Source: Glomus cerebriforme (lineage: Eukaryota > Glomeromycota > Glomeromycetes > Glomerales > Glomeraceae). From it: a DNA stretch of 64,000 nt. The position numbers and the translations under genes are program-made. Positions 38,983 through 50,780 of this stretch are shown here, in pieces (the first letter of the stretch is position 1; every line of letters starts with the position of its first letter). The DNA lies in NCBI GenBank assembly GCA_003550305.1, contig QKYT01000126.1:167876-231875 (forward strand), read 5' to 3'. The notes under the pieces were generated by a model. It was not told the origin of the DNA. It saw only the letters and a program-made list of their open reading frames with translations, and made no database searches.

Positions 38983-39560
38983 TTTCAATGNACAATCAAT
39001 GCTGCTAAACAATTAATTGCAGAAAGAAGAAACCTATACCAGCAATTCGAAAGAATTGCAAATCATCATTATGGCAATGTCTAGACATTAATAGCAAACA
39101 AGGTGTTCACTGCAACTGGCTTTATAATGACACCCAAACAATGCCATACAAAATGGAACGCCCTCAAAAGAGGTTATGAAAACCTCATAAGAATAACAAA
39201 TGATAANGAGGAAGAATTTCCTCTTANAAGNCCTAACAGTTTTGATCNANCATNTTTNGGCNATATGAATGATGAATTTTGGCTGCAGACTGGTAATTAT
39301 TATTAAGTATCATTAAATTTTATTTAGGCCATTTATTTACATTTTTTATTGGATTTTAGATTTATTTAGATAGGAATACAGACGTCAAAATGCTATACAT
39401 GATCGCCATTGATATGAATACCAGTATAGGTCATGTTCTCCGAGAAGAGAAAGAAGAAAAAGGAGATCCCCTTCTCATAATTGATTGAGTAGTAGAGATG
39501 GTAAAAGAAGAGATAAAAGGAGAAATAGATTTCAACATAGAAGATATTATAGACATTAAA
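38983..39560 (+). pseudogene. Myb/SANT-like DNA-binding ORF inside the hAT element
   Basis: After the transposase stop and before the right TIR, a second frame reads QLIAERRNLYQQFERIANHH, a stop where a Trp would be expected, TLIANKVFTATGFIMTPKQC then HTKWNALKRGYENLIRI and MNDEFWLQT. This is the trihelix/Myb-SANT-like pattern. Further on, a frame with two stops continues as an Arg-rich tail (SCSPRRERRKRRSPSHN, RDGKRRDKRRNRFQHRRYYR) ending in TAA near 39560. Unresolved bases cluster at 38966-39260. The product would bind DNA; partnership with the transposase is inference from position. Confidence 0.65.
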
Positions 39561-39975
39561 ATTTTTATTTTTATTTTATTATATTATAATTATATTTTGT
39601 TATTTATCAATTATCNTTATTANATTATTTTAATTTTNANAATAAAAAAANGAAATTATTTACTAAATATTATGATAATACAAAGCAATTATTCTATCTT
39701 AAGCAATCATTTTTTCTGCATTTACTACTGTATATTCTACGAATATACTTATAATCAAAATCCCAGTGTCTTATAAATTAGTTTAAATACTGAAACTCTA
39801 ATTAAATCATATAAAAAGTATTGCTGAAATGCTGAAACAGTTTCAGCAAGTTTCAGCAATTTCATAATTTTGATAGGGTTTGCAATTTTGGCATTTTTTG
39901 ATAATTTTGTGAAACTAGTTTGGCAGTTTCATATACACCATTCTGCTGAAACCGTCTAGTTTCGGCAAGCAACCT

Positions 39976-41962
39976 TAATATAAGTTAATAATAGAATTCT
40001 ATTATCTTTTGATTCTTCCACTTCAGCTAATAATAATGATGTTGGTGATACTGCTACTAATACTATTTATTATTTGCACTGCCCAAGATATTCAAATATA
40101 ATCTCAAATATTTTAAAATATAATAATATATGTTAAATAAATCAGAAAGTGATTTTTATGTGACTTCTAAATCAAAAAACTAATTAGGAATAAAAAAGTG
40201 AATTTAACAATCCACTCATATACAATATATAATTAAAATACCAAGTTTATTAATGAAGCTGAAAAGTTAACACAAACACTGATTAAGTATAAAATCAAAC
40301 TAGGTTTATTTTACTTTTTTTATAAGTACAGATAAATAGTTTTCAGTTTTTGCACTTGGTACATTAGCAGTTAGATGTAACCATTTTGAATAGTTTATTT
40401 AAATGGTGTGTTACAGCTTCTCTCACCCAACAAATCTATCACATTCTCCTAAGTTATAGTCTGCAGTTAGCATATAAACATACAATATATGATTACCAAA
40501 ATATCCAAAATATCAAAAAAAAACCAACCCGAATACTCATCAATATTTAGTGAAGCATTAGAGATCAATATGTCATATTGCGTACTTTTTCAGGCTTATA
40601 TTCTTGATCGAAATAGTCTGGGATATCTCTTTCATATCTTGTTTGACGTCACTTTTGTTTCAAATTATTATGAGCTTTTTTTTAACTAATACTTTCCTTC
40701 ACTCATCACTCGCAGATCCAGCTGTATATTCAGATAAAGAATCCTTTTGTGGTGGAAGGGAAGGAATGATAATACGTAGAAGAGAAGCTTTATCTTTTAG
40801 AAATTTAGTAGATGAATGAGTTTTCTCATTTTTCTATAAAATATTTCATATACATCTTTAAATAAAGACAAAATATGTTATATAATCTATTCACATAGTA
40901 TTCCTTCTTCTTTATAATTTTTATATAAATTATCTGTAACAAATATAATTACTTTCATTATATTGTGATAATTATTAATAATGAATTTCAAAATATTTTT
41001 CAAGTTATTCTTCAAAATTATTAAGCCTGAATAGCGTGAAATTTCACTTAGCCTGTGATTCATTTTCTTAACTACTTTAGCATTAACTTTTGTTATAAAT
41101 ATTCATGAGTAAACTCCAAAAGATATTTTATGATACTGAGATCAAGCATGTATATTTGATCTGGAATGATCGCTTCATAAATGTTAAAATTATCAAATTT
41201 CCAAAAAAATTGAAATCTGTATAAATCATAAATCAACATGAATTAATACTATATTATTGAGATCTTTATCATCCTAAAGACTGGGTTCTTTATATGATAT
41301 GTTTGAACAAAAAGTTTACCTTTATTTTCAGCAATATATATATTGATGTTTAACAGAAATATGATATTTTAAAGTGTAAGGAGTTGCAAAGATTTGGGAA
41401 TAATATAAGCATTCATAAGTCATCTTATTTAATGTATTAAATGTATCAAAAAAATTGTTTAATGAAATTTATTTTTCTTTTAATGATAAATTAACAATAT
41501 TTAATTAACTACTAATAAACTACATAAGTTAATTTGATTTTAATAATTGAAGAATTACATCAATTAAATAATACACTTCTTAAACAAATACAGTAATTGC
41601 AAACAATTGCAAACAATTAACTAAATTGAGTATCATAAGAAACACATTGATTATTATTATCATGCTGAAAGTAAAACAATTAATATTGATTAAATCATTT
41701 TAAGTGAGATTCATAATAATATCAAAAAATAGCGAGAGTATATATACTAGTCAAAAAATAATTTATCTTATATATATCAGATATCCGATATGTGTAAGAT
41801 GTATTATTTTAAATACTTTATATATCGGTGAGTAATTAAATATATATCAGGTATTTTTTATACTTTAGCAACATATTGGGTATCTGATTTATTACCACAA
41901 TATGCACATCTCAAAATAGGATAAATTTATCCTGTTTCAGAGGGTATAGGCTCTTATCCTAT
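39976..41962. other. AT-rich, no intact gene
   Basis: The plus-strand frames at 40489-40689 and 40604-40819 (the latter ending DKESFCGGREGMIIRRREAL then SFRNLVDE and a stop) may be a decayed gene tail of unknown family. The rest is low-complexity. Around 41880-41970 a palindromic phrase (AGGATAAATTTATCCT) and a TATAGG/CCTATA pattern, repeated beyond the MITE at 42450-42490, suggest an older inverted-repeat element into which the MITE went. Confidence 0.4.
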
Positions 41963-41970
41963 TCTGCAAC

Positions 41971-42400
41971 TAGTGTTCCGCACGAATCGAATCGAATCGA
42001 ATCAGATTCGATCGAATCATGAATCGTTCAAATTCGATTCGATATTCGAACGAATCAAATTAAATCAATTCAGATTCGATTCGAATTCAGTTCGAATTTG
42101 ATGCCGATGTCACGTGATTCATAATTCCAGCCGGAATTAAATGATTTGCAAGAAAATTGCCTTTTTGGAAATCTTGTGTAACCCAAAATTTCAATTTTTG
42201 AGAAACAAAATTGCCTTTTTGGCTTGTATAATGTTACATAAGGTCTAAATAAGGCAATTTTGGCCAGCTTTATAAAATTTGGGCAAAATTAAACAATCGG
42301 TCGAATTGATTCGGATTCGATTCGAAATTCGAAAATTCTGAATCGAATCAAATCAAATCCGAATTAAATTCAATTCGGCCGAATCGTCTGCAGAACACTA
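41971..42400. mobile_element. hAT-type MITE with 8-bp TSD TCTGCAAC
   Basis: This 430-bp element begins TAGTGTTCCGCACGAATCGA and ends with the inverse (TCGTCTGCAGAACACTA). It is flanked by identical TCTGCAAC at 41963-41970 and 42401-42408. Subterminal regions are dense in GAATCGAAT/ATTCGATTC repeats in both orientations; the centre has two copies of AAATTGCCTTTTTGG. The TAGNG-type end and 8-bp duplication fit hAT. No coding capacity. Confidence 0.92.
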
Positions 42401-43009
42401 TCTGCAACTATATTAATCATATGATATTTACTCTAAAAAAAATTATTCATATAGGATGTATAGGATAATAACCTATACCTGAAGTATATTTTAAGAATGC
42501 TTCTCAAAATATGATTAAAATTATAAATTACAAGAATCTTAATATCTAGACTATTCATCACTGATAGGTTGTCTAATATATATCAGATATTTGATATATG
42601 TACAATTTTTTAATAATAAAGTATACATAATAAATAAAAAAATCTGTTATTGTATTCAATTTATTTTTTTGTAATTACTTATAGTATATAAATATATATA
42701 TACATATATTGTTTGTTTTGCTAAATGTTAATGTTAAAAATTCACAGTTGCACACAAATTGGATTAGCAGATTCAAAATTTTTTGACCTGATTCTAATTC
42801 AATTTATTAATAAAAGATGATTATTTGTAATTGTAGCAATATTTTAAGTTTAATTATTGATTCAATTTAATTAAACCAGTTAGTATATATATAAACAGGT
42901 AAATTCTAGTTTTATTATTATTCAATAAAGTATTTGATAATAAAACCTAATAAAACCTATTTAGGTTAGACATAATGATTGTTTATATATTGAAAAAAAA
43001 AAATTATTT

Positions 43010-43150
43010 AGATTTTTTTAATTTTTCTCCTTTTATATTTGAAGCTTTTCTTTCTTTCTAATGTTTTCTCTACTCTCATTATCATTGATACTATTATTTT
43101 CAGAATCATCATGATCTTTGATATTATAATCATCATATATTAGAATATCT
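43010..43150 (-). pseudogene. Acidic C-terminal coding fragment
   Basis: The minus strand reads YDDYNIKDHDDSENNSINDN and further charged residues to a TAA. It resembles the acidic tails of transposase relics in this window, but it is too short to name. Confidence 0.3.
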
Positions 43151-43211
43151 TTATAAATAATTAAATTTTTTAAGAACTTGATACACCAATGGGTAGTACA
43201 CTAGCTGGATT

Positions 43212-43573
43212 TAGGGATGGCAAAAAATATGTTTTAAAACAATTTTAGTATTTTAAAACATGTTTTAAAAATTGTTTTAAAACATTGATTATGGCAGATT
43301 GGCAACATGCATAATTAGAGAATTCATTGTTTTTTCTTAATTATGCATGTTTGCTATCAGATTACTTAGAACTGTAAAAAGATTACTTAAAAATATAAAA
43401 AAGTACCTTAGAAATACAAAAAGATTACTTAGAAATACAATTATTCATTAAAATATAATTACATTATTTATTATAATGATCATCAATCAATATTTTAAAA
43501 CAAACAAAAAAACATTTTAAAATAAAAAAAAACTGTTTTAAAACATTGTGTTTTAAATCACATGCCATCTCTA
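43212..43573. mobile_element. hAT-type MITE with 8-bp TSD GCTGGATT
   Basis: This 362-bp element starts TAGGGATGGCAAAAAATATG and ends with the inverse (CACATGCCATCTCTA). It is flanked by identical GCTGGATT at 43204-43211 and 43574-43581. Subterminal TGTTTTAAAACA palindromes repeat on both sides; the centre has a small inverted pair around ATTGGCAACATGCATAATTA / TAATTATGCATGTTTGC. No coding capacity. Confidence 0.92.
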
Positions 43574-43784
43574 GCTGGATTTTTATTCTCCTGAAAACTT
43601 TTTTGTTTTGAATTTATTGGTTTTTATTTTTTCCTCAAAATTTCCACTGTTGAATCAATTCTATTATGTAATAGATGTCAAAGCTTAAATAAATAAATAA
43701 AAATTATTATTATATTTTTGATAAAGTAAAACTAATAAAATAAATAAATAATAAATATGCATACTGCAGGTAAATACTACCATC

Positions 43785-44135
43785 TTTTATAAGTGACTAA
43801 TGATAATAATTTTGTTTGAATGACTTTATTACTATCATCTGCATTTGAGTCTATCTCTTCCCACTCTTCTGAATAGTAGACTGAATCTTTTAAAATTTTC
43901 ACAAGATCTTTCTCTGGATTATAGATGCCACCCAAATTCCAAAATCAATTTGGGCATATAGTAAAATCCCAAATTATTTTTGGCATCCCAAATTATTTTG
44001 GCACTTTACTTAATAAATTATATATAAACTAAATGAATTTATACATTCTAAATTATATTTATGACATCCCAAAATAATTTGGACAGCATCTATACTCTGG
44101 ATACCAATGAATGTATTTATCTTTACTTTGCATAT
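43785..44135 (-). pseudogene. Coding remnant split by a MITE
   Basis: Without the MITE at 43920-44094 and one copy of its target site, the minus strand reads through in one frame: KDKYIHWYPEKDLVKILKDS, then VYYSEEWEEIDSNADDSNKV and IQTKLLSLVTYKRW. The WYPEKD codons are exactly those duplicated as CTCTGGAT. The family is unknown; the acidic, helical style resembles transposase or host gene tails of this genome. Confidence 0.6.
43920..44094. mobile_element. hAT-type MITE with 8-bp TSD CTCTGGAT
   Basis: This 175-bp element starts TATAGATGCCACCC and ends GGACAGCATCTATA. It is flanked by identical CTCTGGAT at 43912-43919 and 44095-44102. The interior repeats CCCAAATTAT and ATCCCAAAATAATTTGG. It lies inside a coding remnant. 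Confidence 0.9.
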
Positions 44136-44215
44136 AGATGTCACCCAAATCCTAAAATCAATTTGGACATATAGTAAAATCCCAAATTATTTTTGGCATC
44201 CCAAATTATTTAAAG
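44136..44215. mobile_element. Truncated second copy of the 175-bp MITE
   Basis: About 80 bp starting ATAGATGTCACCCAAATCCT, near-identical to the left half of the element at 43920-44094 (shared ATATAGTAAAATCCCAAATT), then breaking off before the right end. Confidence 0.85.
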
Positions 44216-45403
44216 TAGTAAAAGTATAATGAAAGCTTAATAATCAATATTGCAAAAGTTTACTGAGAGTTTAATTAATTTTATAAAAAGAGTGGTATTT
44301 CAGCTTATTTTTTTTCACTTCTCTCTTGAAAATCTAAAATTCATTATAAATTTATATACAAATATAGATCATAGAAAACAAACTGATGAAGATATAGGTT
44401 GAAAATCAAAGAGAGATCACTTTCACCTCCAAATTCCTAAAGATTTATTGAATAACTGTACAATATCTGTCATTTCTTCAGAAAATGTACCAGTAACAAT
44501 CAAAAAAATTTACCTTTCAACCAAATATTTACTTACTGAAAATTGTGAAATTCAAGATTTAACAAATGTTCAAGATTTAACCTACGTTCGGCAAGATTCA
44601 ACCTATACTAGTAGTTCAGAATATAATAGTAACTATTAATTTTGGTTATATAATTTTATTTAATTATTCACTTTCTAATATTATTTTTTACATTTGACTA
44701 GACTTAAAAGCTGAAAACCAGAATTTAAAGTCTCAAAATGAAAAACTTTGACAGCAATTAAAGGAACTCAGTAAAAAATTTCAGACAATATCATTAGATT
44801 TAAAAGGGCTGCAGGAAAATAATGAATATTTACTAAGAATTCAATTATAAAAATGATCAACTTTCTGCAGATCTTTTAAGAGGTATCAGTAGTCATTCGA
44901 ACTAGATGATGAATCTTGATTAAATAAGCAAAAGGTGAAAAAAAAGAAATCAGAGGAAAAAAGATAAAAGAGTAGTTCAGAAAAAAGATACTCTAAATCG
45001 AAAAAAATGCTCTACTAGATATAAGAGTAATTCAGAGGATAGTAGTACAGATAAAAGTTCAACCAGTTCATATGATAACAAAAAAAGCACTAGGATTTGT
45101 CCAATTTTTTTAGACAATTTTATGATTTGTACTGATACTTATCAAATTTTTTTTCTTTCTTTGTTTGCAAATAATTTAGTGAAATAAAGACAATTTTGAA
45201 AACTATTTCTCCTGATCTCAACATAAATTATAATGAAACGTTCAATAGCCAATCAAACATTAAAATTTAAAGAAACTCATTTCAGAATTGATTAAGGCTT
45301 TAAAACTGAATCATCATGCTTCTTATGATCAAATAAGCAATTGGCTTCAAATACTTCATAAAAGAAGAAGTAAAAACAATTACAAAATAAAAGGGCAAAT
45401 CAA
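44216..45403 (+). pseudogene. Decayed gene with coiled-coil segment
   Basis: A frame at 44448-44639 is followed by a plausible intron (GTAACT to a TGACTAG acceptor near 44700) and then a heptad-rich segment LKAENQNLKSQNEKL, one stop, QQLKELSKKFQTISLDLKGL. This continues as Lys/Ser-rich sequence with many stops to about 45400. It reads like a once-coding DNA-binding or structural protein; no family recognised. Confidence 0.4.
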
Positions 45404-45771
45404 CTAAAGCTACCCTTCTAAACTAAAATTCATTTTCTAAACTAATTCTAAACTTCTAAATTAAACTTTATTTTCTAAACTAGTTTTGATTTTCTAAACT
45501 AATTCTAAACTAATTCAAACTTTAAAACTAATATATAGAAATTAGTTTAAAACTAATTTAAACTTAATTTAAAAGTTTAAATCTGATTTAAAACTAATTT
45601 AAACCTAATTTAAACCTCTAAAATTAATTTAAAACTAAATTTAAAAATAAAAATTAACTTTTATTTTTTAGTTTAGAAAGTTTCAAAATTTAAAGTAATT
45701 TTCTAAACTATTTTAAAATAGTTTTGATTTAGAATAATTCTAAACTCATTAATTTAGAAGAGTAATTTTAG
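45404..45771. mobile_element. Palindromic TCTAAAC-rich MITE-like element
   Basis: The left end CTAAAGCTACCCTTCTAAACTAA and the inverted right end (TTAATTTAGAAGAGTAATTTTAG) match at most positions. The interior is built from TCTAAACTAATT and AATTAGTTT phrases in both orientations. AATCAA flanks both sides (45398-45403, 45772-45777) as a possible target-site duplication, shorter than the hAT size. No coding capacity. Confidence 0.6.
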
Positions 45772-47460
45772 AATCAATGCAGATAATTGTCAATTATATG
45801 CCAATAGCCGTTTAAGTGAGGTATAATTTATCACTTAAAATTTATATTTATTATATATAGTAATAACTTTCATATTTATAATAATAAACAATTAGAAAAG
45901 GATGCATCAAATAAAAGGAGCAAGGGCTTTTTACTTGAATCATAATAATGAAATTATGAAATATGATGAGAAAGAGCTGAATTATTGGCAAATAAAAAAT
46001 CCACTCTTCAGAAATGAGCGAGATGGACGAAGAGTCTTAAAGCTATATAATAAATATATATGATCTTTCATGGAAATTGGACGAGGTTCTGTATCTGATA
46101 TTTATTTATCTTTATTTTTTTTATTTGTATATTTGATATTTATATTGTTATTATTTGTTTTAGTTAAAGAATCTTCTTCAAAAAGTTCTTGATCCGTATG
46201 CTCTAATATTACAATTGGCTTAATTAATAAGAAACTGAAATTACAATGATAAAATACAATGTTACAATCTCTTCCATTCGTCAAATGTACTCGAGTAGTC
46301 TTATTTTCAATAAAAAAGCCAAGAATTTGATATCTATATTGAAGGTAAATATATTAAAAAGTATTTAATATGCTAAAATTTTATGATGACAAATACCAGT
46401 TCTTTTCATTATTTCTCCCTATACAGAAGAAAATAAAGAATGTCTCAATGAATACTTTGATAATTATTATGAATATAATGAATCTTTGAAAACTAGGTAA
46501 AAGATTCAAAATATTTATTACAAGTTTTACCATAATTTATGATGATATTTCTAACTTTATTTTATTTATTTTTTAAAAATTCTAATCAAATTGTAGAATA
46601 ACCAAATTATTCTGTCATTCAATATACTGCGTCAGATTTTATTTAAAATTTTTATTTGTATTGTATTTGTATTGTATTATTTATATAAATAAATAATTAT
46701 GATTGTTATGTTTGTATTAATATATTGACTACTAAATGTTAGTTTAAAAGTTACAAAATTTGATATAATGAATACTAATAATTATGTTATAGAAGTTTAA
46801 TCAAAATTTACATCTGAGTAATACTGAAGAGTGTTGGATATTTGCTTGAATATTAACCAATTGGTTTTATATGTTTATGCAAATTTACTTATACTTATTG
46901 GATAATATATTTTATATATATTTATTTATGCACTCCCAGTAAATTTTGCAGTAAAAAGTATAATTAACTATTATAATTATTTTTGCTATTTTTACTATTT
47001 TTGTTATTTATGTTACCAGTATAATAATAAAAATTATTTTTTTGCAATATTAATAGTAAAATAACACATTTAATAAATTTAAGTTTAATGTCTTTTAATT
47101 AAATCCAAATTGTTATTTTTGCATTTTAAGAGAATTGTAATATTTTGAACTTCAAAAAGAGTTTTTCTTGATGATGTGTGAAATTTGTTAGAACTCAGAA
47201 CTAATTTAATTTTCTTCCAAACAATTTTTGTTAATATTTTCTTCTTATTCTGCACTATTTTTATTAAAGTTTTCTTCTTGTTTTACATTATTATTATTTA
47301 TATTTTCTTTTTGTATAACCTATTGATAATATAATATAAATTTATATATTAAATATGTAATTTGTTAAAAAAATTACTTTGTTACCCGAAAGTGTTAATT
47401 TTGCAATTTCCAATTTTTGAGTCTTATTTTGTAAATGATACCTAAATATAATTAAAAATA
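45772..47460. other. AT-rich, short coding remnant, no intact gene
   Basis: At about 45900-46060 the plus strand reads MHQIKGARAFYLNHNNEIMK with further charged residues to a stop, perhaps a continuation of the decayed gene to the left. The rest is low-complexity. Confidence 0.4.
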
Positions 47461-48486
47461 CAGTCATCCTCCTTTATAATCATACCCTTCAGGATCACTA
47501 AATACTATGATTATAGTAAGATGTTCTTATAAAAAAGGTTTTTGCTATATAATTACATATAATAAATTTTCATATTGGTGTGATTATATTAAAAAATTTC
47601 TTACTAAAAATAGCTAAAAATAATATTATAATAAAAAAAATTTTTTAAAAAATCTTAAATAAAATAGTTATAATTTTTATTATATATTTAATACAAAAAT
47701 ATTAGTATAAAAACAAAAAATTTCTAAAAAAAACTTTAATATCTTATAGTATAAACATCAGCTTTTCTGTTTATTTGATCATTTATTTTTGCTATTTAAA
47801 AATCTTCTCGCATTTTACTCGTTAAATATACCCTTTGCTAAATAAAGAAATTAAGAATACTTTATTCATAGTCCAATATTACAATGACTTTTATACTTAC
47901 TTTTATCCAAAAACTTTATTTCTCTCCCTCAAACCCATCGGTCACAGCTTTATTATATAGTTTTTAAGATTATATGAACATGTAATCTTTGTTATACAGT
48001 CACATAAAAAAATTACACAAATATAAAATATTTATTTCAGTCACATTGATACATGTGATTTGTCTGCGACACAGTTTACTGTGCCACACATATAGGTTGA
48101 TTTAGTTGATCTTAGCTATAAATCTGATAAACGTTATAATGTTTATAACTTAGATTAGATTTATATAGTTTATATTTATTATTTTTATTATATTATTTAT
48201 AGTTATTATAATTATTATCTTTATTATCTTTATTATATTTATTATTAACTTATATATATTTTATTTTATATAAATATCTCTGTATTTTCCTTAAGGACTT
48301 GATAGTAAGTTCTGTAGTTTAGAATTACTACAATAAAAGAACTATTCTCTTTAAAATCTAAGTTCCTAAATTATATAATTGTGTTTAACTATATGTAAAT
48401 TTTGTCTATAAACTTTGTAACTTTATATTGTGCCTTCAATTTGCATGTAAAATACTTTACAGCTATTGTTTTCCTGAAGTTATTCA

Positions 48487-48971
48487 TCAATACTACCACT
48501 TTTCGCACTCCTTGTGCTCCTTTATTAACATCCTTTTCTATGGCTTTACAATGGATTGAATCCTCTATTAAATTCGGTGGTTCTTAGTCCAAATGGATTT
48601 CTTTTTCTCTGGATTTTTGCACAGTCATAATAGCTTTGTTTAGTTTCTAGAGTAGGCTCTAAACTCTTTGAGGATGGAGTTGAAGAGAACTAAAAGGAGC
48701 AGTTGCCTCTTCTGTTAGACTCTGACTTTTAGTTAGATTAGGGAAGAATCATAGTAAAGTAGAGTAGTCTTAGGATAGTTAATTTGATTTGTTCTGTTAA
48801 TTAGTCTAATTAGGATTATTCTGTTATTTTGATACAACTGTTTTTTTATTTCATATTTCTTTTTATTTTATTTTTATATTTTATTATTTTAGTATTAGTA
48901 GTTTAATGTATAATTGTATATAATTATGTAATATAAATAACTTGGCTTAATAAAATTCCTGAAGTTATTCA
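48487..48971 (+). mobile_element. 5'-truncated LINE copy (485 bp)
   Basis: This is the 3' end of the same LINE as 48972-57213: both share TGGTCCAAATGGATT-type sequence, the run TTAATTTGATTTGTTCTGTT and the terminal ATAACTTGGCTTAATAAAAT. It is bounded on both sides by CCTGAAGTTATTCA (48473-48486, 48958-48971). Confidence 0.9.
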
Positions 48972-49097
48972 AAAAAAGGCTGATCATTAACTCATTCTGC
49001 TGATTTTCAGTCCAAAAATTCTGCTAAGTAAAAAAGTGAAGTTAGTTTTAGTAAATAATAGTAAAACTCAATACTTACCTAATAATTTTGTTTGAAA

Positions 49098-50780
49098 ATG
49101 CCTTCCAAGACTCATCAGACCACTCAATGTGGCTGTGGTCATGACTCTATACCAAAAAACATCAGTTTCCATTGCCTGGTTGATGATGTTTCTAGCTCTG
49201 ATGAGCAAATTGTTAAAGATACTTATGGTCCAACTAAACGTACTAAAACTGACAATTTGAAACCCATAGATGACGTTAAAAAAGGTTCTGCAGTTGAACA
49301 CTCATCTTTCTCAGAAGTTCCTGCTTCCACTTCTTCTACTTCCTCTCCAATTGCTGAATCTGAAGTTGTTCTAACTTCTGCCTCTACTACTCCCATCACC
49401 TCTTCCACCTTGAATAAAGAAAAGGGTCACGCTGACAATTCTAAAACTGTAGACGACTCTGTTCATGCTTTACCTAAATCTTCTCCCAACTTTTCTTCTA
49501 CTTTATCCTCTCCTCCTGAAAACAAAATGGATTCCTCTTTCGCAATTCCAGTTACTTCCACTATTTTTGCCGTAGCTGCTGCTCCTACCGATGCACTGCT
49601 CAAGCATTTCCCCTAAAAATCTATGTTAAAAAATGAGGTTGATTCCTTTTTCAGTTCAGATCCTTTGTATAAAGGATCTTTCATAATTGGCATAAAAGAT
49701 AATCTTTGCATCATCATCCGTTTTTATTCTGAGGATTTCCCAAAAAATGCAATTTGTTCTGCTATTGCAGATTTTCACAATGTCATCTTCCATTTATATG
49801 ATCATAATGCTGATCATGCAGCTGAAGTTAATTGCACACTTCTCTTATCCGATATCCCATTGGATATTAAGCCATCGCACGTTAAATCCTGCCTTGCCTG
49901 GTTTGATTTAGTCAAGAAACTTACTCTTCGTACTCCTCCTAATGCTATATAGCAAAAGGCCACTGTTATCTTTGATAACAAAGAAATGGTCAATTCCTTT
50001 TACGACATCTGGACCATCACGAGCATGGGACATTGTTTCTAGTATCAACCTTGGTCTCTTCTCGCTGATGCCAATCAACTCCGTTGCTCATTTACTGCTA
50101 TTTTAGCTGGTCTCCCTACTTCTTTCGACATTAAAGCAGGTGACTTGCATTCAATTTGGACTGAAACTAAAGCTTGCTCCATTAATATCCCACGTTCTCA
50201 TTTTTTCTACTGACCTAAACCTTACATTCATTTTACATTTCCATCACAAGAAACCATGGATACAGCTATGAAACTTTCATTCTAATTCAACGATTGATCT
50301 CTTACGTGGTATCATTTATCAGATGCCAAAGATCTGTGTCCTCACTGTGATTTTAAGTACTCTAACGAGGACTCTAATTGCTCAAAATCTTCTCATATTA
50401 AACGCTCCACTGATAAAAACATCCAACATTTATATAACAAGTATAAACCTGTCCAACACAGGAATGACTCTTAGAAATCCCATACTTCGTCCCATTTCCG
50501 TTCCCATTCATGTTTCAGATCTGGGTCCAAAGTCCGCATTTCAGAACCTAATTCTTCTCAATCATACGCTTCTGTGGTTAAACAATCTGCCTCTAGCTCT
50601 TCTTTATCTTCTTCTTCTTCTAATCACAATATTACTTGTCTAAAAGAAACAATTGAGAACAACTTTATTAGGATCCTGCTTTCCAATTCCATCAAGAGGA
50701 TTATACTGAAGTTCCTTCCATTAAATCAGTTATGGCATTATATAAAAGAATTTCAGAAGTTAAATTTTGACTTAATACGT
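49098..50780 (+). pseudogene. LINE ORF1 relic (nucleic-acid-binding protein)
   Basis: The frame opens at an ATG (MPSKTHQTTQCGCGHDS) and has a Ser/Thr-rich N-terminal 150 residues. After a stop at 49614-49616 comes a folded part (FIIGIKDNLCIIIRFYSEDF ... IPLDIKPSHVKSCLAWFDLV) that looks like an RRM-type or related LINE ORF1 domain, then a Cys/His cluster (CPHCDFKYSNEDSNC) near 50335-50380. Several stops and at least one frameshift interrupt it. Confidence 0.7.

Larger units (their letters stand above)
35626..39975 (+). mobile_element. hAT transposon, degraded, with two coding relics
   Basis: The left end AGGTTGCTTGCCAAAAC (35626) and the inverted right end (GCAAGCAACCT ending at 39975) form a TIR; subterminal regions on both sides are packed with the phrases GAAACTGCTGAAAC and TGCCAAAATTGC in mirrored order. 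Inside lie a hAT transposase relic and a separate Myb/SANT-like relic, both on the plus strand. An 8-bp target-site duplication is not visible. Several unresolved bases occur inside. Confidence 0.8.

Noticed and set aside
40604..40819. 71-residue ORF ending SFRNLVDE as a real gene
   Set aside because: Only its last 35 residues look protein-like; no start, no splice sites and no family recognised.
43010..43150. hAT transposase C-terminus
   Set aside because: Acidic composition alone is similar to the relic at 38200-38426; no shared motif supports naming it.
48402..48587. 61-residue ORF at the LINE boundary
   Set aside because: It crosses the junction between host sequence and the truncated LINE copy, so it is not a gene.
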